Below the pieces are notes generated by a model that searched no databases, had not been told where the DNA came from, and saw only the letters and a program-made list of their open reading frames with translations. A stretch of 64,000 bases of DNA, taken from the NCBI GenBank assembly GCA_037577475.1, contig CM075204.1, positions 5,630,355 to 5,694,354 of the forward strand, given 5' to 3'. The position numbers and the translations under genes were made by a program. Numbering within the stretch: the stretch's first letter is position 1; each line of letters begins with the position of its first letter. This DNA comes from Chaunax sp. Z400. Its lineage: Eukaryota > Chordata > Actinopteri > Lophiiformes > Chaunacidae. Shown piece after piece: positions 49,438 to 60,665 of the stretch.

Positions 49438-50484
49438 TTTCCCTTTGGTTTGCTTGCTGATGAATATTTATTGGAGCATGCAATGCCCCGTTCATCTCTG
49501 CCAAACATTGCTTGTGTTTATCATTGTCCTCAATTGTTGTTCCCCCCCAGAGAAGTTCATGCCAAAAAGAGGATTTGCATTTTTTTTTTTTTAAGTGTTG
49601 GACTTTGCATTGTAGCCACACAAACACCTACACTGTCTGCACCATAAACAGATGAGGAGATGACATCTGTTGAGGCCAGTTGTTGCTCATGTTGAGAACA
49701 AATCTACTGGTGGTTCTTTTATTTGGAGACAAGACTCTGTGATAGTGACACAGGAAAACATTTCACTCTTCACACCTACAAGCTCATCGGCTATCATGGT
49801 CAAATTTCAGCATCTCCTGCAGAGTCTTATGTTTGAGGATTTAGGTAGCTTGTTTTTTTTTGTAACACTTGTCCCTATTTATGATCATGATGGCAAAAAA
49901 AATGTGAAAGTGTGACCATTAGAGGAATGAAATTATGGGATTCTACACATGGAAGAATACCTTTATCTTGGTTTTGGTGCTACCCTTGTAAATCTGGCAG
50001 ATAGATTTGGGTTTACTACAGGAGACACGTTTAGTAAATAATGGGCTGTAATTCTGAGAGCTGAATGCTGTACATGATATGTAAATATACATACAGGAGA
50101 TTTGTTGGACTGAATGGATTCTGATCGTCTTCTTTCTTGTCCCTCTTCATCAAAAGTCAGTTTCTCTGGCTTCTATTTATACTCATCCTTACTTCTTGGA
50201 TAGAACTGAAAACAAAGGTGTGGGTGTGTGAATGACGTGCTGATGCCAGTTAACAGGTTTGACTATTAGAGTTTGCAATAGGGCTGTTTGTCACAGGTAT
50301 GTTGGCCTGATGTCCTGTCAGCTGGATGAATTAGTCAGTGAAATATCCACATATTACAACTGTATTATACCGTGTTCTCTTATGAACAGAGGTCAGAGGT
50401 CATCAAATCTACCAGACACCAGTTGTCTGTCAAAGGAACAGTAATATATTAATAATAATATAAACAGAATGCAGTCTTTTCTTT

Positions 50485-51055
50485 TTCAACATTTCTGGAG
50501 CTTCACATCAACACAACAGTGCTGTAGCTTGCTGCTAAACAACAGAAGAAGATGGGGGGGTCCATAGACTCCATGCAGCTTGTATGACAGGATCCAAGTC
50601 TCTAAAAGCCCCACGATCCCAAAGTGATTGGAAAAGATGTGACTTACACATTTGTAAAAGCTGAAACCTGTTAGTTCAGCCGCTGCCTGGTCTCACAGCA
50701 GAAATCCTTCTGGAGCTGCAGCAACAAATCTTATGGTTCATTTTGTACCTGTGTGAGTTCTTGTTGATTTTATGTAGCAGAGCATGTGCACATGTTCAAG
50801 CTTTGTACACCATCCTCAAATGTAGAGCAGCCCAACAAGCCTTTAGCTTCCAGGCTACAGTGAAGAGGGGCTTCTGGGCTATACCAGCTGTGTGGAGTCA
50901 TTTTTTCTTTGTTGTTGGATTTAAAACAAATGTTTTAAATCTAGTCTCCGTCTTTTCAGTTGTTTAGGAGAACGCTGCAACGCTGTTCTGCTCTGAGGCT
51001 CTGGAAATGTTTAGTAGACTAGAAAACGTCACCCGACTCTCCATCATCACAGGGC
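50485..51055. mobile_element. Second copy of the long-inverted-repeat MITE, in the mkln1 3' UTR
   Basis: The left part reads CAACATTTCTGGAGCTTCAC ... ACAGAAGAAGATGGG; the right part reads GCAACGCTGTTCTGCTCTGA then GGAAATGTTTAGTAGACTAG. Both halves match the element at 15,846-16,516 (ACAACATTTCTGGAGCTTCA / GAAGAAGATGGG / CAACACTGTTTTGCTCAAGA) and are inverted relative to each other. The outermost terminal repeats appear lost. Confidence 0.6.
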
Positions 51056-54000
51056 AGAGCAGATAGTAAGGATTTTCATTTCATCACTGCAGATCAGCTC
51101 CTTTCTGGGATATTAAACAATGTTAACATCACACATTTTTCCAGGCCTGAAAAAGATGAAAAGTTTACATCTGCTGCCACCAACGCGTTTGCTGGGAAGT
51201 CTCAGTGTTCATTTGTGTTTACTGGTCCCTCACTTTGTCATTATTTTGTGTGGTGTCTTCCATGACTCTCAGTCGGTGGCTAGCAGATAGTTTCTTGGTG
51301 GAACGTGATCACTTAACACACCCATCAACTAAACCCAGTGTTCATTGAGCAGGTGGAAGCAACACATGGTTGTCTCTCCTTAACATCCCTGCCTCTCTGC
51401 TATGACTCTGCTTCTGTCTGTGAGCCTGAACAATCAGGGCAAAACACATCATTAGGTCTGTTTAACAGCAGGGCTAATAGTTGGATAAAAATCTGCTCAG
51501 TTTGTCCTGAAAATGAACGACAAATGATGAAATCTTCACATCCATAATCAGTGAACTTCAGTGTTGACTGAGACTTTCAGGTCGTTCTTCTGAGTCCATC
51601 TTTAGTAGCATTTTATACACAGTGATTTTGGAATGCCATTATTTTGAAATTAAAGGACCATACTGGTGTTTTTGAGGTATTATTACATTTCCTGCTCTGT
51701 AAAGTAAAAGAAAGAGCAGTAGGACATGGATCTACATTCAAGGATCATCCTAAATACTTTGTTCCTCATGTTATTATTACATTCCGTCAGTGAGCGAAGT
51801 AAAGATAAATCCTTGTTGTTGTTTCTGTTGAAAACCCTCAAACAGCACTTTATTATTTCTACAATCCTCAAAAAACAAAATAATTTATCTGCTACAGTAT
51901 TTTTAACCAACAATTAAACTATGAATTTATTTCTAAACCTGGTTAGACAGAAAAAAAACACATTTTATTCATTCAACACAAGACAAATATAAGATTCTGC
52001 CCAGCTGTGTTTAAAAATAGTGATGATTTCAATTCATGGACAAAATAAGCAGCACTTTTCCAGCCAGCATCTCTGTTTAGATGAAGAAATGGTTCCACCA
52101 CTTATAAAATATATGTTTGTTATATGAAGACTAAATACTCTGAAGTATCTTAGACTCAGAGGCCCTTTTGTGTTTCTAGAGATCACCAGTGATGTGTTTT
52201 TCATTAAGTCAGATACTTAGCTGTGTGACTCAAATGTAATGTTAATGCATGAAAGTACAAACTGGGGCTGAGTAGATGTTTAAATATATGCAGTGGACTG
52301 ACGCAGTAATGTCAGCTACACAGCAGCATCCATCTATTAGCCACCGTTAGCTACTGTAGCAAATACTCCAGTATTTGAACAAGGTCCCACTTGAAGTCTG
52401 TTTGCATCCTTGCCGTTTCAGTTTATTTCAGGAAACAGTGAGATAAGTACTAAAACAGACATGAGATTCACTGTGATGCGTTTCTGACGTCACACACCTC
52501 TCAGCTGATTTGTTACAGCGTGCAGAAGTAAACTGAAACCAGCTGCCTTGTCGGATGCAAAAGCTAAATTGTTGGAAGTGATTTTCAAGAGGACAAGTTG
52601 TAGCATTCCTGCTGAGAGCTAATGAAGAGATCACTATAGATCTCATGTCCGTACATTAAATATGAATCTACCTCTAACAGCCCGTTAGCCTAGCTCAGCA
52701 GCAAGGCTGGGAACAAGGGGAAAACAGTACAAGTAAGACAAATGAAGTCAAGCCTGTTTATCTTCCATCGTGTACATTTAGCATACCTTTAAGTATTATT
52801 ATCAAATGGATTACGTGCAAACATCTGTGACACATGCCCATTTATAAAGCTTACTAAATGATGAGAGTTTTAAACAGATATGATTTAATTTGCGGTGCTT
52901 AGAGGTTTGAACCAGGCTGGCTGTTTCCCCTTTTCCCCCATCTTTATGCTAAGCTAACCACCTGTTGATGGTAGCTTTGTATGTAGCATACATTTGTGAG
53001 ATGCGTGTCAACCTTCAGCTCATGTTATATGTATTGGCAGGAGTTTGATGCTATGATACGGGTCACGATGCAGGTGTCCTGATTCCACATGTGGTTTCAT
53101 AGGCCTGTGTTTCTTTATGTTTATGTCAGCTAAATGTACTCACTTCTACGGTGGAGGGGAGGAGTCAAAAGGCTGGTAGACTGCAACACTGCCATCTAGT
53201 GGTCAGAGGTTTAAACTCTACACAAAACAACTCAGCTACAAGCATTTAAACGGCGGTGTGGTCCTCTGTGTCCGCTGTCAGACATGAGCTCCTACAAACA
53301 CTGTCTGCATGGAAATGACTGATGCTCTACATCGAATGCATCTAATGTGGAGTCTGGTGAACTCAGCCAGGGGGGCTTCACTCCCTCACTTGCTTGCTGT
53401 AATGGTGCATTCAAGTGCTCCTCGGATGGTTCCATTTCCAGTGTTTGGGAGAGTCTGTTCCTCTAACCTCGGCGTGTTCATGAGAGTTTAATTCATAATG
53501 AGGCAACAACACAGATGCTACAAAGAAGTGTTTGATTAAAGCTTCTTATTAAAAAGTAATTCACTTCCAGACTTGTTTCTGCACCAGTAGTTATGTTATG
53601 ACCTGACTTATTATCGGGGTTAGTGCTGATAAATAACCTAATATCAGTTTTCACTGCAGCAGCAACTGTATTAAATTATATGTGAGCAAAAATATTATAT
53701 TCAATTTGTGAATTGATATGTTTCCAACCATCAACCCAACATTCACTCTTGTGAGGCAACGTTCACATGAACTTTCACAGTCGGCATCTCGTCTTTCCAA
53801 TTCCTCTGCCTACCCTTGAATGCACCATCACTTCATCCGTTCTTATTCATGCTATTACAGACGTTTCCATGAAGTACACTATTGTATAGAATGTCAGTCT
53901 CCTCAGGATGAAGTTTTCTGTGATTGCGGGTGCTCTGCTACTGTACCTCTCATCACTGTGAAGAATCTCTGTGGTGTTTCCATGGTCGCTGGAGACGAGT

Positions 54001-54680
54001 AGCTTCCATCGCTCCACGTTCACCTTCTTGTTACGTCGGGCAGGTTAGCGTCAGCAGGGACTATAGGTTAGATCGTTTCATCTAAATTCATTCATCGTGA
54101 AAAGTAAAACCTGCAACAATTCATTACAATCAAGATGCTGCTGCTGGTGTTCTGAATATGAATGAGGTCATTTAGTTTGCTTGGTTGGAGGATGGTGTGA
54201 TACGTATTGGTTGATGTTCTTCTACCTATATGTCCGTACCATACTAAGTGGAAACAGATCAGTGATCAGTGAAGGTACCAACAATGTGTCTATGTGAAAA
54301 TATGTCACTGCTATGCGAGGGATTATTTATGATATTCTGAAACATTTAGGGCTCCTCATGCTTGCTGTAGCATTTATTATTGTCTTATGCCAGAAGAAAA
54401 CTGTTCATTGAAAGCACCTTTGTAAAAAAACAACAAAAAACAACAAAAAATCTATGCCAAATACTACTTAACCTTTTGCTATTTTAAAGTAAATATCCTC
54501 CACACAGCAATGTGTTCTTTTTGTTTTGTTTTGTTTTTATTTCTTTCCCATCATGCCCTTCTCTCAACCTCCTGGGTGGGACTTTTAAGGCTGGTACTCT
54601 CCGATCAGTGAGCACTACTCTGTGGATAAAGAATGTGTAGAAAGCCTTGTAGTATTGCATTGTATGTAATGTATATAATG

Positions 54681-54686
54681 AATAAA
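54681..54686 (+). terminator. mkln1: mkln1 poly(A) signal
   Basis: Canonical AATAAA followed by the GU-rich GATTGTATTTTGTTC. Predicted cleavage is near 54,700. Confidence 0.7.
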
Positions 54687-54784
54687 GATTGTATTTTGTT
54701 CAGGTTTTCTTACCTGCTGTCTCTGTGGTGTTTCTGCCCCCAGTGGTCAAACTCAGACATCACAGAGAGGGAAAACGACACCCA

Positions 54785-56863
54785 AGTGGAAAAAAAACAC
54801 TTCCTTTATTTGCAAATCTGAAATAGGTAGAACAAAACGATCGCCATGGCGATCAGCACTTTACAGCTTCCAGTGTGTCAGACCCCTGTTGTTTGCCTTC
54901 AGCAGCAAACAAACCATAAATAGATAAAATACTGCTAACGTACTTTGGTGAAAATAGTACAGCTCTAATAATAAAAGTGAAATAAACACACACACATTTT
55001 AAAAAGTTGGATTGGAGTGATGGATTCAATAGTGTATAAGTAAGTATATATTAACTTATTGTTTAAAGGGAAGTAAATTATTCCACTTAAACAAAATGTG
55101 CTCAGGTTCTGCTGGCAGGCTCTTAATATTAACATCATCAAACTGTGGATGACTCCAGCCCTCCAGCAGCAGTGAGAAGAAGATATGTACAGTGTTCACC
55201 TCAGAGATGCACCAAGTTCCTTTATGACAGAATCAACTCTCATCTGTCCAGTATCATTCTCATTACCAGGATTTAAGGGTGGACTTGACGTTTTGTGACA
55301 TTTCATGGACAATCGCCAGATGCAGCTTTCAAAATAAAGTCCCATAAAACTGGAAAATCTCACCCTGTGTTTCAGCTTCGCTCACAAAAATGTGGAATTT
55401 TAACCTCCAATAAGAGTTAGAGATGTTGGTCTTCTGCAAATATTCAATGTGATTCCACATATTTTCCTCATCACTCCTCTCAGTAATAATTCTATTGTTC
55501 AGTCCAACAGAGAACGTCTCTAAATAATCATTGCAGGATTACTGGAAAAGTTATAAACCAAAAGTCATAACATTTTTTTAAAAAAAACCTGTATCAGACT
55601 GAACCCAGAGAATTTTGTGTGGATCCAGATCCAGGATTTTTTTTTATAGCTTTCCTTTGTAGGAGGAGATCATTATTTAGGTGCTATATGGTATCAGAAA
55701 CACACAACCACCAGCTGAGATAATGGAGTTTACAGTCGTAGAAATATATATCTAGATGAGTAGGATTTATTTTATGATCCAGATCTGGAGTCTGCAAGAA
55801 CAAGACTAATCAGTGCCCTGGTAGTTTGTGTTAATAAAGATGTAATAAGATGTAATCAAACACAATTGTTTCTTTTTAAAATGATGCTTTAAAATATAGA
55901 TTTTTGAACTAGAGAAGTTTAAGCCCACATGTTAACAGCCCAGTGAGACCAAAGGAGCAAAACTAAAGACTTCAGCTGTGAGTCAAGGTCGTATATAGAA
56001 AACCAAACAAACTAGAAGGGCACTCTGTTCAGCACGTACCCCCAGACCTGCTCTGAAATCCAGTGCCCCACATTCCTGGATCCTAAATGTAAAGGTTTCT
56101 TCCCCGTCACATGCCCAACCCTCCCACCAAGTTTCAGGAAGATCCGTCTGGTAGTTTTGATGCGATCCTGCTAACAGAACTGTGAACTGTCCGCTCAGGT
56201 TTTCTAGACAACCTGGAGTCAGTTTGTGTCGATGTGGAATAAAAGCCTTTATTAGTCCTGTTTCTTTGGACCTGTCTGCCTCACACCTCTCCTCTTCTGA
56301 ATAATAGTGGCAGACCAGACCAGAGGAAAGTCACCAGGATGCTTAGGTATCCCGAGGTCGTCTATCTCAGTAACTCTAGAGCTGTGAAGGCAGCTGACTT
56401 CACTGTTACTTCTCTGATCTTCCTCCTCTAAGTATCCAGAGCAAACGGCTCTTCATCATAAAAAATACTCTATTTACAGGCGCTTGTGCACAAATCGGCT
56501 TGTTAGGAGTACAAAAAAAAAAAGCACAGTCCACATTTTGAATTGTGCTCTGAAGGAAGTCACACTTTTCTATAAAAGCTACTGTAGAGGCACACAGTGA
56601 TTGATTTAGTGTAGGTTTTAAACATGTTTACGTTTCTAAGGCCACTGTGTTGTTTCTTTTTTCACAGTCATTTCTGTTTCAAACCAAAGTCCAGCAGAAA
56701 TACATCAAACAGACCGTTAATATGGGAGCTGGTTACTTCTATAGGATCTATTTCTGTCTGGCTACAGGCTGGACCGTCCCAGGGTCAGGACTGTTTAGTG
56801 GGGTGGGGGGGTGGGCTCTGTTGTTTGTTGTGGTCTGTCTCGGTCTCTTCTGTCCCTGCTGCT
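54785..56863 (-). other. podxl: podxl 3' UTR
   Basis: Noncoding sequence between the podxl stop codon and its distal poly(A) signal. It contains fragments of common fish repeats at about 55,590-55,660 (GTGTGGATCCAGATCCAGGA) and 56,085-56,180 (ACCAAGTTTCAGGAAGATCC, TGCGATCCTGCTAACAGAAC). The plus-strand open frames at 56.62-57.12 kb are shadows of the podxl terminal exon and its flank. Confidence 0.6.
54805..54810 (-). terminator. podxl: podxl poly(A) signal
   Basis: Read on the minus strand, AATAAAGGAAGTG is followed by a T-run, a good signal plus downstream element. Predicted cleavage is near 54,790, so the two 3' ends are about 90 bp apart. A second minus-strand AATAAA at 56,253-56,248 could give a much shorter 3' UTR. 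Confidence 0.6.
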
Positions 56864-57058
56864 CTACAGGTGAGTGTCCTCCTCGTCAGGTATGTCCTCC
56901 TTCAGCAGGTTGTCGATGGGGATCATCCAGCTGTCGTTGAACTCTCCGTTCAGCGCCATCTTCTTCTCCTGCATCTCAGGCTGCACCTCCATCACCTCCA
57001 GGGTGGGGTTGTCGTGGTAACCGTTCTCCACCGTGTGCAGCTCCTCTGTCAAGTGTTG
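56864..57058 (-). CDS. podxl: podxl last coding exon (cytoplasmic tail)
   Basis: 64 residues plus TAG: QHLTEELHTVENGYHDNPTL, EVMEVQPEMQEKK, NGEFNDSWMIPIDNLLKE and DIPDEEDTHL. Acceptor TCTCGACAG. Contains the conserved NPTLEVME segment and the C-terminal DTHL class I PDZ ligand. Confidence 0.97.
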   Translation of the reverse strand, partial: QHLTEELHTVENGYHDNPTLEVMEVQPEMQEKKMALNGEFNDSWMIPIDNLLKEDIPDEEDTHL

Positions 57059-58698
57059 CTGTCGAGACAAAGCGACAAAATCCAATCACGCCTGAACAAT
57101 CCTGCACACGTCTGACCTATGGCCCATCCTTTTAACACAAATCCTGTTGTTTTAATCCTGTCGACAAACAAACCAACCAACCAATCAGAGGACACGTAAT
57201 CCCTAAGGAAAGACTAAACCTAACTTTTATTTCTGTCTGCCATGTTTCAGCATACATGCCATCAAAGTCGCCGAGTCATTTCACAAAACCTTCTGCATGT
57301 GAAACCGTTCAAAGCAAGAAATTAAAGTCGAGTGAAATAGCAAAATAAAAGGCAATAAAAATAGAATGCAAAGTCGAGAAAATAAATAGTAATTTGAGAC
57401 AGAAAAGTAGATATGAAGCATTTAAGTTATGAGAAAGCTGCAAAACAACAGTGTTTTAAAACCTCAGCTTGTAGCTCGATCAGCAGAAACTAAAAGCTGC
57501 TCCAGCTGCTTGGTTCTGATTGTGGGAACACTGAGTCAACCTGTCCCAGAGGACCTGAGGGGTCTGACTGCCTCCTGAAGTACAGGTAAATCAAATATAT
57601 TTTAGCCTGAGACTATTTAGGCTCTGTTGATCAGAAGTGGGATTTTAAAATCCAAAAGATCTCACAATCCCTGCAAACCTCAGCCTGCAACCAGGAAGCT
57701 GCGTCGCAGTCGGAGCTCTGCTGAAGATGCAGCAACAAGTGACTCAGATCTAAAGTCACGTTTTCATATTTTTGTGTGAGAAGTGAGGGATGTAGAGATC
57801 ATGAGTTCTCATTGATCTCATCTAAAGGGTGCAAATAACTTCTTTTCAAATCATGCATGGAGTCATTTTTTGGATCGTTTGTGGTTGTTCCATCTTCTTC
57901 ATTTGTGTAGGAGGAAGCTGCAACAAAATCTTTCTGGATGAACAGACTTTCAGGATCGACCCCTGAGGGACACGGTGTCCTGTCAGGAAAGCGTCCCGCC
58001 TACCTGGGTCTCGCTGTAGGGCTTGCGGTGGTGGGAGGCGCACACAGCCAGGATGACGATCATGATGAGCAGAGCTCCGCAGGAGGCCAGGATGGCAATC
58101 AGGGTTTTGTTATCTGTTGGTTTCTTGAAATGTGAAACAAGGAAACGACTTCATTCACATTGCACACGCTTGCACTGATCCAATAATCACAACATAGATA
58201 TATTAAGGTGTTACCATGGTGATTTCTTCATAATACTGGGTTGCCAGGCTGGTTGTCACTGTAAGATAGATATCAGTTGAGTTTCTGTTTAGCTTCAATC
58301 AAACCTGACTCATTAGACTTCTCTGAATGAGGAAGAGGAGGCTGCTTCACCTTTGCCGTTTATCTCCACACAGTCGAACTGGATTTTGCCGTTGCGGTGT
58401 CGCCATGTCAGGCTGCAGTTTCCATCTTGTAAGTTAGCCATCAGCCGCCTGCACACCTCCACCAGGTCTTTCTCCTCCTCCTCCCTCTGAGGGTGAAGCG
58501 ACACATCTGTAAACCTCTATGCACACGACTCAATGTAACCTTTGTACAAATAAAACATGACACCATGTCGTCAGAGTTTGAACAGGAAGGCCAAAGGTGG
58601 CGGCTCAGGTCACGTCTTCCTGTGCTGTGATGTGTGGATTATTTCTGTTGTATTATGGTACAGCGCATCTGCGTAGGCAGTCAGAGAGAGAGAGAGAG

Positions 58699-58733
<35 letters not shown>

Positions 58734-60665
58734 TGGTGTGGGAACGTAGGAAACTAGTGAAAGGCAGGAAGGCTTCCCAATAAGACACTTTTTCCACCCA
58801 GAGACTGGAATCCCATTTCCTTAACGACAGCTTCACTATTTCCTGTCCTGCTGCTGGAAACACAGTCTGGACTGTTCTGAGATCAGCCACAGCCTCCTCC
58901 AGTGGTGGGGAGTACTCACATCTGGTCCGTCCCAGCTGCCTGTTCTACAGACTCTCTCTTTGACTCTGTCTCATTTTTATTTTACAGTGAGCATATGGAA
59001 CATGGATCGGCTCTGTACATTTTCATCCAGCGGCTTCCACCTGAACAAATTTCACTGCACCTCCTCCAGAGACGACGGCTGCTCCACTGCCAACAGTTTG
59101 ACTGCACAGGCCGGATCACCGTGTGGCTGTGTGCAAAGCAGCTTAAAGAGGACACAATGGTACAAAATAAAACCAAAACATGTCTGATTGTTCTCATTCT
59201 TCCTGCAGGATGTTGCACAACCGTTCGACATCTTTAAACTCAAGTGTCTTCTGGGAGTAAATGTCAGTGGAGTAAGGGGTAGACAGGGTGCGGCCCTGCC
59301 CGCCCTGGACGGGACAATAGCAGAGGCTTTGCGAGAGTCAGAGCAGGAACTGTGTTTTATTGTCACACACATTGTTTATGTGCGTAGAAACAGATTTAAA
59401 ATGACAAAAGTTAAAACAAGCCAAATCTTACCTCGTGTCCGGTGTTCAGAGAATACTGCAGACAGAAGTCAGAGAGGGGTTTGTCAGTCAGAGGCTTTCT
59501 TAATGTGAAGGTGTCTCTGTTTACATGACGTCTTACCAGGAACGTCTTGGACTGAGCTGCTGTGAGGGTTGTGATGGTGGTGGTGGTGGTGGTGGTGACG
59601 TCTGGGGTTGGTGTGGTTTGTGGGGGTGTGGTTCCAGCTTGTGTACCCAGAGTCTCTGCAGCAGGAGGTCCTGCTTTGGTCAGGATGGAGGGGGTACTGG
59701 CGGTCCCTGTGGTCCCAGTCGGCTCCGGGGCCCTCGATGCTGTCTGCTCCTGACTGGTAACGGTAACGGTAACCGTGACCACCTCCGTACCTTCAACTGG
59801 AGACAGTGTGACAGGAAACACATGGACCCAGACAGGGATCAACTTTATCAGGGGCTCACATTCTGTTTTATCAAGACATTACGTTTGATTCATTACTTAT
59901 GTTGTTCTGCGCAATTAGTCAGGGATGTTTTAGTTTTTTCTGTTTTCTTTTTTAAAAGTTTGAAAGTCCCATCAGGAGTTCTATCCTCCTGGTCAGAAGG
60001 TGGTCTTACCTCCTTTGCTGGCCTCTGGGCTCGTCTTAGAGGTGATGGTGGTGAGAGTCGTGGCCTGTTGCCCTGCTGTAGGGCCATCTGTTGAGATTTC
60101 TGGGATCTTGGTTGTCCCCTCATTGTTAGTGTTTTCTGGTAGACTAATAGGTGGTCCAGTCCCACTGGTCTTACTGGTCAAAGAGGCTTCAGATGTCCCT
60201 ATTATGGTAACTTTAGGGGATGTCACTAGAGACCCGCTGCTGTCAGCTGTTGAAGCTTGAGTGATGATATTAGGCAGGGTGGAGGTGGCAGCAGCAGGAC
60301 TGGCATCATCCTTGACAGTAGGGGTGACACCAGTGGCAACAGAGACGGTCGTGGGGGGGGGGACTGGGTTGTCTGTGACAGTCGGTGCTTGCGGTTGGTC
60401 TGGGACTGGTTTGAACGTGGATTTGGGTGGAGTGGTCGCTGTGACCACAGCAGTCGTCTGTTTAGGCGTTGGTGCCTGTGCTGGTTTGTTTGTCTCACCA
60501 GCATCATCCATCGCTGGGGCTCCAGTCTTGTTGACTGTTGTGGCCTCAGTGATAATAGTCCCAGGTGTGGTTCCATTAGCTGGTACAGCTGTGGTTGCAG
60601 GCGTGGCAGCAGCAGCATTCTTCGACACGGAGGTGGCACCGTCATCAACATCACTGGAACAGATG
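56864..60665 (-). CDS. podxl: Podocalyxin (podxl), 5'-incomplete, six exons
   Basis: Exons in transcript order: 60665-60010, 59796-59432, 58486-58351, 58258-58215, 58123-58004, 57058-56864; all phases agree. The 505-residue portion contains a Ser/Thr/Pro-rich mucin region, a short ectodomain with four cysteines, one membrane span (LIAILASCGALLIMIVILAV) and a cytoplasmic tail with QHLTEELHTVENGYHDNPTL and the terminal PDZ-binding DTHL. The tail is almost the same as in mammals and unique to podocalyxin. Podocalyxin is a CD34-family sialomucin that keeps podocyte foot processes and vessel lumens open; DTHL binds NHERF proteins, which link it to ezrin and actin. The signal-peptide exon is missing from the window. 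The mucin part is too fast-evolving to check against other species by eye. Confidence 0.9.
57059..58003 (-). other. podxl: podxl intron before the tail exon
   Basis: No coding content on either strand. A short segment near 57,690-57,725 (GCAACCAGGAAGCTGCGTCG) resembles the interior of the MITE at 16.1 kb. Confidence 0.5.
58004..58123 (-). CDS. podxl: podxl transmembrane exon
   Basis: 40 codons, phase 0 at both ends. KPTDNKT, then about 22 hydrophobic residues (LIAILASCGALLIMIVILAV and CA), then the juxtamembrane basic patch SHHRKPYSETQ. Donor GTAGGC, acceptor ACATTTCAAG. In-frame joining to the tail exon gives SETQ-QHLTEEL, parallel to the mammalian KDQQRLTEEL. Confidence 0.93.
58215..58258 (-). 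CDS. podxl: podxl short membrane-proximal exon
   Basis: 44 bases encoding TTSLATQYYEEITM. The reading phase requires it: without this exon the ectodomain exon would join the transmembrane exon out of frame and hit a stop. Acceptor TATCTTACAG, donor GTAACA. Confidence 0.85.
58351..58486 (-). CDS. podxl: podxl cysteine-containing ectodomain exon
   Basis: Reads REEEEKDLVEVCRRLMANLQ, DGNCSLTWRHRNGKIQFDCV and EINGK. It aligns with the mammalian DEKLISLICRAVKATFNPAQ segment by the Leu-x-x-x-Cys-Arg core. Acceptor TTCACCCTCAG, donor GTGAAG. Confidence 0.87.
58683..58729 (+). repeat. (AG)n(TG)n microsatellite in a podxl intron
   Basis: AG run followed by a TG run, in the intron between the second mucin exon and the cysteine exon. 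Confidence 0.9.
59432..59796 (-). CDS. podxl: podxl second mucin exon, with optional internal intron
   Basis: Reads VEGTEVVTVTVTVTSQEQTA, then Ser/Thr/Pro-rich sequence, a VTTTTTTTITTL run, and TAAQSKTFL. It then continues either through 27 further residues (VRRHVNRDTFTLRK ... LSDFCLQ) or by splicing to YSLNTGHE. Acceptor CTGTCTCCAG, donor GTAAGA at 59,431. Reading through is favoured because the extra segment supplies the first of four ectodomain cysteines, the same number as in human podocalyxin. Confidence 0.75.
59573..59597 (-). repeat. podxl: Coding (ACC)n microsatellite giving a poly-Thr run
   Basis: GGT repeats on the plus strand encode the VTTTTTTTITTL threonine run of the mucin domain. 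Copy number changes would alter the number of potential O-glycosylation sites without breaking the frame. Confidence 0.75.
60010..60665 (-). CDS. podxl: podxl first mucin exon in the window
   Basis: A 656-base exon encoding about 218 residues dominated by Thr, Ser, Pro, Ala and Val, for example NGTTPGTIITEATTVNKTG and PTPKQTTAVVTATTPPKST. It contains N-x-T/S sites (NGTT, NKTG) and dense potential O-glycosylation sites, as expected for the podocalyxin mucin region. Acceptor chosen at 60,666 (CTCCTGTTTCACAG); a second acceptor 12 bases downstream (GTTCCAG) has the same phase. Donor GTAAGA. Confidence 0.75.

Larger units (their letters stand above)
49180..54705 (+). other. mkln1: mkln1 3' UTR (about 5.5 kb)
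   Basis: No exon or gene is seen between the stop and the AATAAA at 54,681, so the span is read as a long 3' UTR. It contains a C-run (49,201-49,212), a TG run (49,403-49,432), a Pumilio-type TGTAAATA (50,080-50,087), an embedded transposon copy (50,485-51,055) and ATTAAA variants near 51,649 and 53,535 that could give shorter forms. Transcript evidence would be needed to confirm the full length. Confidence 0.6.

Noticed and set aside
58902..59508. Plus-strand frames of 106-111 codons and a possible extra podxl exon near 59.05-59.37 kb
   Set aside because: The plus-strand frames lack exon context. On the minus strand no segment with both GT and AG in the needed phase was found, and joining 59,432 directly to 58,486 already gives a consistent frame.
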